NCBI GenBank assembly: GCA_037071015.1
Contig: JBAMOY010000001.1
Coordinates: forward strand, 124,001-188,000
Length of the DNA stretch: 64,000 bases
Direction: 5' to 3'
Origin: JBAMOY01 sp037071015
GTDB lineage: Bacteria; Bacillota_I; Bacilli_A; RF39; UBA660
The notes under the pieces are model-generated. The model was given only the letters and a program-made list of their open reading frames with translations. It was not told where the DNA came from and made no database searches. The position numbers and the translations under genes are program-made. Positions 1-6,696 of the stretch are shown one piece after another. How positions within the stretch are numbered: position 1 is the stretch's first letter; each line of letters opens with the position of its first letter.

Positions 1-675
1 AGTAGTTATTTAAAGGTTATTAATAAAAATATATATTCTGAACAAGTAGTTATTTGCCCTAGTTCTATATATATTCCTTATTTTTTAAAACAGCGATATA
101 GAGTTGGCATTCAAAATATTGCTGCTGAAAATAAGGGGGCTTATACAGGTGAAGTATCAGCCACTCAAGCCTATAGTTTAGGTGTTCAGTATGCTTTGGT
201 TGGACATAGTGAACGTCGTGCTCTTTTTAATGAAAATGATTTAACTGTTAATCAAAAAGTAAAGATAGCTATTAAAAACAATTTATATCCTATTATTTGT
301 GTTGGTGAAACAAATGAAGATAAGGTTATGTTAAGAACAGAAAAAATTTTAAAGAAACAGATAACTTATGCCTTACGTGACCTAAATAATGATGAACTTA
401 ACAATGTAATTATTGCTTATGAACCAGTTTGGTCGATTGGAACAAACAAAATACCGAGTAATAAAGACATAAAAAGTACGATTTCATACATAAAATTATT
501 GGTTGAGAATTTATATGGGTATAATGGAATCAAAGTCTTATATGGAGGTAGCGTCAGTCAAAAGAACATCAAACAGTTAGTTAAAATTGATAATTTGGAT
601 GGTTTTTTAGTTGGTGGCGCCTCTTTGAATCCTGATGAATTTTTAAATATTATAGAAGTTGCTGTAACCAAGTAA
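1..675 (+). CDS. tpiA: Triosephosphate isomerase, 5'-truncated by window edge
   Basis: Interconverts dihydroxyacetone phosphate and glyceraldehyde 3-phosphate in cytosolic glycolysis. The frame is open from base 1, so only the first ~25 residues or so lie outside the window. Visible signatures are ENKGAYTGEVSA, the catalytic-histidine segment GHSERR, the catalytic glutamate in AYEPVWSIGT, and the phosphate-binding loops YGGSVS and VGGASL near the end. Length and order match the family. In many Bacillota tpiA lies directly before gpmI; here spo0A and a kinase-like gene sit between them. No clear terminator follows the stop codon. Confidence 0.97.
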   Translation, partial: SSYLKVINKNIYSEQVVICPSSIYIPYFLKQRYRVGIQNIAAENKGAYTGEVSATQAYSLGVQYALVGHSERRALFNENDLTVNQKVKIAIKNNLYPIICVGETNEDKVMLRTEKILKKQITYALRDLNNDELNNVIIAYEPVWSIGTNKIPSNKDIKSTISYIKLLVENLYGYNGIKVLYGGSVSQKNIKQLVKIDNLDGFLVGGASLNPDEFLNIIEVAVTK

Positions 676-700
676 CTTTTTTTATTTTTTTTAGACATTA

Positions 701-709
701 ATCGACAAA
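701..709 (+). promoter_or_regulatory. Candidate Spo0A box upstream of spo0A
   Basis: ATCGACAAA matches the reverse form of the known 0A box (TTCGACAAA) at 8 of 9 positions and lies about 90 bases before the spo0A start. TATAAT-like -10 hexamers follow at 752-757 and 758-763, and a 6-bp inverted repeat (CGCTAT/ATAGCG) at 723-750. Autoregulation by Spo0A is known in Bacillus; here it is inference from one short match. Confidence 0.35.
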
Positions 710-796
710 ACTAGTTAAATTTCGCTATAGTAAAGGAAGTGTAAATAGCGTTATAATTATAATACGTGATGCAGTACTTTAAGAAGGGAGAAAAAT

Positions 797-1567
797 ATGG
801 AAAAAATAAATGTTTTAATGATTGATGATAATATCAATTTAGTTAATATGGTTAAGGAGTATTTTAGTAATCACGAAACAATTAAAATTAATTATGAGGC
901 TTATGATGGGCTTCAAGGAATAAAAGTTTTAGAAGAAAATAAAGATAAAATTGATGCAATTATTTTGGATTTGATTATGCCCAATAAAGATGGAATGTAT
1001 GTTTTAGAAGAAATGAAAAAGAGGGGAATTAATACTAAAGTTATTGTATCGACCAGCTATAATGCTAGTGAAGCGATTAGAGAAGTATCGGAATATGGAG
1101 TTAGCTACTTCATTTTAAAACCATTTGAGTTGTGTGATTTGGAAAGAAGAATATTAGATACAAAAAAGAAGGTTAATAATGACAATAAAAATATTGACTT
1201 TTATCATAACAATCTTCAAGTGTCAATTACAAAAGTATTACATGAGTTAGGGATACCATCACATATAAAAGGTTACCAATATATAAGAGAAGGAATTGGA
1301 ATTGTTTTTGAAAAACCAGAGACAATTGGTGGAATAACAAAAGAGTTATATCCTGAGTTGGCTAAAAAGTTTGATACAACAGTATCAAGGGTTGAGCGAG
1401 CGATTCGCCATGCTATAGAAGTCAGTTGGAATCGAGGCAATTGGGATTTAATGGAAGAGATATTTGGTCATAGTGTTGATATTGACAAAGCTAAACCAAC
1501 TAACTCGGAATTCATTGTTACAATTGCTGATAAACTACGTCTAGATTTTCATAAGATAGGCGTTTAA
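797..1567 (+). CDS. spo0A: Stage 0 sporulation response regulator Spo0A
   Basis: Master transcription factor for entry into sporulation, activated by phosphorylation. Residues 1-125 form a receiver domain with acidic pocket D10-D11, phospho-acceptor D58 (LDLIMP) and conserved K108 followed by P109. Residues ~140-256 are the Spo0A-specific DNA-binding domain. Its recognition helix is nearly canonical (SRVERAIRHAIEVSW), and further hallmarks are GITKELYPELAKKF and WNRGNWDLMEEIFG. The length of 256 is close to the Bacillus protein. A strong GAAGGGAG ribosome site precedes the ATG. It sits inside a glycolytic neighbourhood (tpiA, gpmI) rather than next to spoIVB as in Bacillus. No phosphorelay kinase is visible in the window. 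Confidence 0.97.
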   Translation: MEKINVLMIDDNINLVNMVKEYFSNHETIKINYEAYDGLQGIKVLEENKDKIDAIILDLIMPNKDGMYVLEEMKKRGINTKVIVSTSYNASEAIREVSEYGVSYFILKPFELCDLERRILDTKKKVNNDNKNIDFYHNNLQVSITKVLHELGIPSHIKGYQYIREGIGIVFEKPETIGGITKELYPELAKKFDTTVSRVERAIRHAIEVSWNRGNWDLMEEIFGHSVDIDKAKPTNSEFIVTIADKLRLDFHKIGV

Positions 1568-1626
1568 TTATAGTTTACATCATATACTATTAATGTTATA
1601 ATAAACCTCTATAAAAGAGGGATAAT

Positions 1627-2418
1627 ATGGTTTTAAGTGATGATTATAAGGAACGATATTCTTTATTACAAACGATGGGATTCAATAGTGAATCTCATCT
1701 ATATATTGTTAATGATAATCTTTGTAAAATATATGTTAAAACAATTGATTTACCAAACCGTGAATATTATGTTGATAAGTTAATGAAATTAAATTATATA
1801 AATAATGCTATATGGCCACAAGATAAAATTTATATTAGTGGTAAATTCTCTGGAATTGTTATGGAATACAAACGAGGTTTTGAAAGTTTAGCCAACATAT
1901 TTAAAACATTAAGTTTTGAAAATGCAATCACAATGGGTATTCAATTATCACAAACTTTAAAGCAAATACATGAAGAAGGGTTTATTATTGGCGATATTCA
2001 TGGGGATAATATCATAACCAATCGAAAAGAATTTTGCTTTTGTGATTTAGATGGTATGAAATGTGATTTAAATAACACCGAGGCCAAAACCTTATATTCT
2101 ATCATGTATAACGATTATAGTCCTTCAATTAGTGATAATCAGATGACTGACAATATTAAGCTATTGACTTACATTTTATCAGTCTTGTATCACTATAACT
2201 TGGAGAGTGAATTGGCAAATAAGGGTACTGAGTTTTTATTAAAATTAGTTTGCAATTTAAATTTACCGATGGATATTAAAAATATTATGATGAATATTTT
2301 TAACCTCGGAATTGATCAACCATATTTTTATGAATATAGTAGTTTATTAAGTAATTCCTATGAACAAGTTGAATATGATCGGCAGAGGATTGCTAAAAAA
2401 GTAAAGATTTTATATTAA
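1627..2418 (+). CDS. Protein-kinase-fold protein downstream of spo0A
   Basis: A 263-residue protein with a reduced eukaryotic-like kinase or aminoglycoside-kinase fold. K34 (CKIY) may be the nucleotide-binding lysine. IHEEGFIIGDIHGDNII (residues 114-130) reads as the catalytic loop with D123, H125, D127 and N128. FCDLDG (138-143) reads as the metal-binding DFG equivalent. No transmembrane segment or PASTA repeats are present, so it is cytosolic and unlike PrkC. The short gap after spo0A and the terminator after it suggest co-expression with spo0A. Its substrate is unknown; regulation of sporulation is only a hypothesis. It could equally phosphorylate a small molecule. Confidence 0.65.
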   Translation: MVLSDDYKERYSLLQTMGFNSESHLYIVNDNLCKIYVKTIDLPNREYYVDKLMKLNYINNAIWPQDKIYISGKFSGIVMEYKRGFESLANIFKTLSFENAITMGIQLSQTLKQIHEEGFIIGDIHGDNIITNRKEFCFCDLDGMKCDLNNTEAKTLYSIMYNDYSPSISDNQMTDNIKLLTYILSVLYHYNLESELANKGTEFLLKLVCNLNLPMDIKNIMMNIFNLGIDQPYFYEYSSLLSNSYEQVEYDRQRIAKKVKILY

Positions 2419-2446
2419 AAAATTAAGCATAACTTAATTTTTTTTT
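2417..2446 (+). terminator. Rho-independent terminator after kinase-like gene
   Basis: An 11-bp stem AAAAAATTAAG / CTTAATTTTTT with a 5-base loop, followed by T residues, starting in the stop codon of the kinase-like gene. Because the stem is AT-only it may be weak. Confidence 0.6.
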
Positions 2447-2488
2447 GGATTTATGGTAAAATGATAAATAGACTAAGAGGGTGAAAAA

Positions 2489-3994
2489 ATGAAACCATTA
2501 CTTTTATGTATATTAGATGGAGTTGGGATCAACAAAGAGGAATATGGGAATGCTGTTAAACATGCCTATATGCCCAATTTTAATTACATGTTAAAAAATT
2601 ATGCGAATTCTCTATTAGAAGCAAGTGGTGAGTTAGTTGGTTTACCAAGTGGGCAAATGGGTAATAGTGAAGTTGGTCATACTAATATCGGAGCTGGACG
2701 GATTGTTTATCAACCTTTACAATTGATAAATGAAAAAATAAAAGATGGCTCTTTTTATCAAAATGTTGAAATTTTAAATACTATTGAACATGTAAAGAAG
2801 AATAACTCTACTTTACATTTATTAGGATTGGTTAGTGATGGGGGAATCCATTCACATCTCAAACATCTTTTAGCGCTTATTGATTTGGTGAAAGAATCTG
2901 GTGTAAAACAAGTATATATTCATTGCTTTTTAGATGGCCGAGATACTTTGCCACAAGTTGCCATAAAATATTTAGATGTTTTAAATGAAAAGTTGCAAAG
3001 TAGCCAAAACGGTAAGATTGCTACGCTTAGCGGACGCTATTATGCAATGGATCGTGATAATCGCTGGGATCGGGTTGCGAAAGCATATGAAGCAATTGTT
3101 AATGGTCAGGGCGAAATTTATGCTGACTATCAAACCGCTATTGCTAGTAATTATAACCGTGGAATCAATGATGAATTTATTATTCCTTGCGTGATCGATA
3201 GACAGGGAATGATCAAGGATAATGATGGGCTTATTTGTTTTAATTTTCGTCCTGATCGTTTACGTGAGTTATTTAGTGTTTTGACCAATGCTACGGTAAA
3301 ACCTTTTGAACATGTGAAACGGCACAACTTAAAACTCGTGACAATGTTTCCAGTAAGTGACGAAGTAGTTTGTACTAATGCATTTAAAATTGACAAATTA
3401 AATAATACTTTAGGGGAATATATTGCGGACCGTCATTTGCGACAACTGAGAATTGCTGAAACGGAAAAGTATGCACATGTTACTTACTTTTTTGATGGTG
3501 GTATCGAAAAGCAATTAGAAGGATGTACTAGAATTTTAATACCATCACCTAAAGTTGCTACTTATGATTTAAAACCTGAAATGAGTGCTTATGAAATAAC
3601 AGATAAGTTACTAGAAGAAATCGAAATGGAGCGTTATGATTTTATTGTTTTGAATTTTGCTAATGGGGATATGGTCGGGCATACAGGAGACTTTAATGCT
3701 ACAGTTAAAGCCCTTGAGGCGGTTGACATTTGCTTAGGTAAAATTTTGCGGAAAATGAATGATAAAAAGGGAATTATGATTGTTACAGCTGATCATGGAA
3801 ATAGTGATTTTATGTTGGATGCTAAAGGCCAAATTATAACTTCACATTCTACTAATAAAGTTCCATTTATCATAAATTGTAATAATTGCCATTTAAAGGA
3901 TGGCAAGTTGGCTGATATTGCACCCACAATTTTAAAATTAATGAATTTACCGATTCCAGATGAAATGACAGGTAATGTACTGATTGGAGAATGA
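2489..3994 (+). CDS. gpmI: 2,3-bisphosphoglycerate-independent phosphoglycerate mutase
   Basis: Converts 3-phosphoglycerate to 2-phosphoglycerate in glycolysis using Mn2+ and a phosphoserine intermediate. The 501 residues are the usual length. The N-terminus CILDGVG supplies a metal-binding aspartate, and S60 in GQMGNSEVGHTNIGAGR is the catalytic serine. DGRDTLP, SGRYYAMDRDNRWDR, FNFRPDR and the C-terminal metal motifs FANGDMVGHTG and TADHGNSD are all present. It starts with ATG after an AAGAGGGTG ribosome site. It has its own promoter region after the upstream terminator, so it is probably transcribed apart from tpiA. It ends in TGA, evidence that TGA is a stop codon here. Confidence 0.97.
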   Translation: MKPLLLCILDGVGINKEEYGNAVKHAYMPNFNYMLKNYANSLLEASGELVGLPSGQMGNSEVGHTNIGAGRIVYQPLQLINEKIKDGSFYQNVEILNTIEHVKKNNSTLHLLGLVSDGGIHSHLKHLLALIDLVKESGVKQVYIHCFLDGRDTLPQVAIKYLDVLNEKLQSSQNGKIATLSGRYYAMDRDNRWDRVAKAYEAIVNGQGEIYADYQTAIASNYNRGINDEFIIPCVIDRQGMIKDNDGLICFNFRPDRLRELFSVLTNATVKPFEHVKRHNLKLVTMFPVSDEVVCTNAFKIDKLNNTLGEYIADRHLRQLRIAETEKYAHVTYFFDGGIEKQLEGCTRILIPSPKVATYDLKPEMSAYEITDKLLEEIEMERYDFIVLNFANGDMVGHTGDFNATVKALEAVDICLGKILRKMNDKKGIMIVTADHGNSDFMLDAKGQIITSHSTNKVPFIINCNNCHLKDGKLADIAPTILKLMNLPIPDEMTGNVLIGE

Positions 3995-3997
3995 TAT

Positions 3998-4159
3998 ATG
4001 TTAAAAGTAGATACTAATAGAGATGACCTATTGAATAATAATGATAATAAAGAACAAGAGCTTATATATGAATATAATAATGGGGAACAAACATATGAGT
4101 TTGTTATTCCCGATGTCAATAGTATAAAACCAGATGACAATAAATCATCTAAAGAATAA
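3998..4159 (+). CDS. Small acidic hypothetical protein (53 aa)
   Basis: An ATG three bases after the gpmI stop opens a 53-codon frame ending TAA. The product is strongly acidic and Asn/Asp/Glu-rich, without signal or membrane segment. It overlaps the start of the next gene by 26 bases in another frame. The start is close to gpmI, with GATTGGAGA just upstream as a possible ribosome site, so it may be translated by coupling. I recognise no family. It may be genuine or a chance frame in AT-rich DNA; coding preference analysis would decide. Confidence 0.45.
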   Translation: MLKVDTNRDDLLNNNDNKEQELIYEYNNGEQTYEFVIPDVNSIKPDDNKSSKE

Positions 4160-5459
4160 AAAAAATTTAATATTTGTAATAATAAGTTTTTTGTTCATCA
4201 CTTTTATGGTCGGAATTTATGGTTATCGTCTAATTCATTATTATCGTTTAGAGAATCCTAAAGGATCTAGCTTAAAAGATAATTTGAATTTAGCCAGTGC
4301 GATTATTAATAAAAATCAAATTGTTAATTCGGGTAATGGTCTTTATTTTGAGGATAACAATTATATTTTTAAAGGAACTGCTGATAACAATTATTTATAT
4401 TATTCAGGTATTTTATGGCGTATAGTTAAAATCAATCAAGATCAATCAATTAAAATTATCAGTGAAGAATCTTTGACTAATTTGTTTAATGATCAAGCTA
4501 AATCTTTACAAAAATCGATTTTAAACACATGGATGCAAGATTATTTATTACCAAAGTTATCTCATGATGAATATTTAAATACTAATCCGACATGTATTGA
4601 TATAGTTACCAATATTGATGGTAAGGCATGTCAAAAATATTTAAATAATGAAAAGTTAGGATTTTTATCTATCGACGAATATGTTAATGCTTTAGGTAAA
4701 AAGAGTTATTTGAACAATGGACGTTCATGGTGGTTATCTAATCAAGATGATGCACAATCTCGGTGGTATATTAATAATGAAGGCGGTATTTCAAATGCTA
4801 ATAACAATCTAAGTCACGGTCTTCGTGTGACTGTTACTTTGAAAAATAGCATAACTAGTTTATCAGGTGATGGAACTTTGTCTAATCCTTTTATTATTGA
4901 ACAAGATCATTACCAAACTTTAGCGGATGTTAAAGTTGGACAATACATAAAATATAGTAATTATATTTGGCGTATTATTGATAAGGACCAAAGTATATCA
5001 AAAATGGTATTAGATGGTGTTTTAGATGAAAAACGAGCTTTTTCCTTAAATGATAACACTTTTAATTCTGATAGTTATAATAATATTGGTTACTATTTAA
5101 ATAATAATTTTTATCAGTCTCTAAGTAATTCTGAATATATTGTTTCTAGTAATTATTTCGCTGGTAATTATAATTTAGAGAATAATTATGATTATCGTCA
5201 AACTAGTAATAAAACCGTTGTTTCAAAAGTTGGACTACTTAGTATTGGCAATTTATTTATTGATGAGTATAGTAATACAGTTATTATGAATCCTTATAAT
5301 GATGAAGATATTATTTATACTATTGATGATAATTATCATTTATATGGAGATATGATTACTAAAAATATGGGTATTAGACCAGTTATTGCTCTAGATAATA
5401 CTCTAAAAATTCAAAGTGGCCAAGGTAGTAAAAAAGCACCTTGGGAAATTAGTAAGTAG
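4134..5459 (+). CDS. Membrane-anchored surface protein with two repeated extracellular domains
   Basis: A 441-residue protein with a basic N-terminus and one membrane segment at about residues 12-32 (LIFVIISFLFITFMVGIYGY), so the bulk is outside the cell. Two copies of a related domain follow. The first has YLYYSGILWRIVKIN near residue 90, the second YIKYSNYIWRIIDKD near 275. Each ends in a hydrophobic block with an arginine (HGLRVTVTL, MGIRPVIALD). This layout resembles the secreted DUF6273-type domains of gut Bacillota, but I am not certain of the family. It is followed after 8 bases by the phosphodiester glycosidase gene, so the pair is probably one operon. The start overlaps the small acidic ORF. 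Confidence 0.6.
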   Translation: MTINHLKNKKNLIFVIISFLFITFMVGIYGYRLIHYYRLENPKGSSLKDNLNLASAIINKNQIVNSGNGLYFEDNNYIFKGTADNNYLYYSGILWRIVKINQDQSIKIISEESLTNLFNDQAKSLQKSILNTWMQDYLLPKLSHDEYLNTNPTCIDIVTNIDGKACQKYLNNEKLGFLSIDEYVNALGKKSYLNNGRSWWLSNQDDAQSRWYINNEGGISNANNNLSHGLRVTVTLKNSITSLSGDGTLSNPFIIEQDHYQTLADVKVGQYIKYSNYIWRIIDKDQSISKMVLDGVLDEKRAFSLNDNTFNSDSYNNIGYYLNNNFYQSLSNSEYIVSSNYFAGNYNLENNYDYRQTSNKTVVSKVGLLSIGNLFIDEYSNTVIMNPYNDEDIIYTIDDNYHLYGDMITKNMGIRPVIALDNTLKIQSGQGSKKAPWEISK

Positions 5460-5467
5460 GTGAATTA

Positions 5468-6538
5468 ATGGCAAAAAGAAAATTAAAATCACCAAAAAAG
5501 ATAGTAAAACAAATAATGCTAAAATTTAAATCTTTTCCTATTATTGTTATTATATGTTTTATTCTAGATATTGGAGCCATATCCTGTTTACTGCTAGCAT
5601 ACGGACCATATTCAGGTTTTAGAGATTGGCTAATTACGACAGCGATGAAAACGATGAATCATAAATATTTAGCTCGTACATTATATAGCGAGGATATGAT
5701 AAATAAGGTTTTAGCTAATAATTATTTGAAAGAGATTGATGAAGATGTTAATCTCGATGATATTGTTATTGGTAATGAAGAAACTACGTATTCTTCAATA
5801 TATGACGAACAAATTTTAAAAAGGGATAAAGATGCCTTATATAAAGTGATTGATTTAAAAGATTTTGACGTCAATGGTTATATTGTTGCTGTTTATAATC
5901 CGGCTAATGTAAAATTAGCGTTATCGACTCAATTCGGAGTTGTTGGTGAACGAGTACGAACTATATCTAAAAATAATGATGCTGTTGTTGCGATTAATGC
6001 TAGTGGCTTTGAAGATCCTAATGAGCAAGGTAATGGTGGCAGAGCCCTGGGTACAGTCATTAAAGATGGAAAAATAGTTTGGCAGGGACAGTCTACTGGT
6101 TGGGGTGGCGGTTTAATTGGTTTCAACAACGATAATAAACTAGTATTAACTAGAGAATCAGCCACAACAGCGATTGCTAATGGTATGCGTGATGCTGTTG
6201 ATTTTGGGCCATTTTTGATTATAAATGGCAAAGCTGCATATACTAAAGGTAATGGTGGTAGTGGAGAACATCCTAGGACTGTAATAGCGCAACGTCAAGA
6301 TGGAATTGTATTATTTTTGATAATTGATGGAAATGGAAATAAAGTTGGTTATCGTGGTGGTGCCAGTTACATAAAAATGATTGAAATATTAGAAAAATAT
6401 AAGGCCTATAACGCGGCTAATTTAGATGGTGGTGCTTCAACTACTTTAGTAATTGAAAATAAATTATATAATAATCCTTGTGCCTATAATGAAACAGGAG
6501 AAAGATGGCAACCCAATGCTTGGATTGTCACCAAATAA
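5468..6538 (+). CDS. Membrane-anchored phosphodiester glycosidase (NAGPA-type) protein
   Basis: 356 residues. The first ~20 are basic, then a membrane segment at about residues 24-45 anchors an extracellular domain of the phosphodiester glycosidase family (NAGPA, formerly DUF2233), which removes N-acetylglucosamine or related sugars from phosphodiesters. Family hallmarks are VVAINASGF, ALGTVIKDGKIV, GEHPRTVIAQ, FLIIDGNG and the glycine-rich NLDGGASTTLVI near the end. In Gram-positive bacteria such domains act on wall polymers, for example teichoic-acid sugars; the substrate here is unknown. It lies 8 bases after the surface-protein gene and ends at a strong terminator. Confidence 0.85.
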   Translation: MAKRKLKSPKKIVKQIMLKFKSFPIIVIICFILDIGAISCLLLAYGPYSGFRDWLITTAMKTMNHKYLARTLYSEDMINKVLANNYLKEIDEDVNLDDIVIGNEETTYSSIYDEQILKRDKDALYKVIDLKDFDVNGYIVAVYNPANVKLALSTQFGVVGERVRTISKNNDAVVAINASGFEDPNEQGNGGRALGTVIKDGKIVWQGQSTGWGGGLIGFNNDNKLVLTRESATTAIANGMRDAVDFGPFLIINGKAAYTKGNGGSGEHPRTVIAQRQDGIVLFLIIDGNGNKVGYRGGASYIKMIEILEKYKAYNAANLDGGASTTLVIENKLYNNPCAYNETGERWQPNAWIVTK

Positions 6539-6566
6539 ATTCATAATGAGAATAACTCAAAAAAAT

Positions 6567-6602
6567 AAATCCTTGTTTTTACAACTAAAAACAAGGATTT
6601 TA
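6567..6602 (+). terminator. Strong rho-independent terminator
   Basis: A perfect 14-bp stem (AAATCCTTGTTTTT and its complement) with a 6-base loop, 28 bases after the glycosidase stop. It closes the 4-6.5 kb surface operon. Confidence 0.85.
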
Positions 6603-6649
6603 TAATGTTAATAAAACAATATTATTAATATCATACCATTCCGATAATA

Positions 6650-6677
6650 TTGACAAAGAAAGAGAAATTGGTATACT
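6650..6677 (+). promoter_or_regulatory. Sigma-A promoter of first pilin-like gene
   Basis: TTGACA at 6650-6655 and TATACT at 6672-6677, separated by 16 bases. The stretch TATACTAAATATAGTAGGTG is repeated almost identically before the second pilin-like gene (from 9225), so -10, leader and ribosome site are a conserved unit shared by the two genes. Confidence 0.7.
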
Positions 6678-6696
6678 AAATATAGTAGGTGATGAT

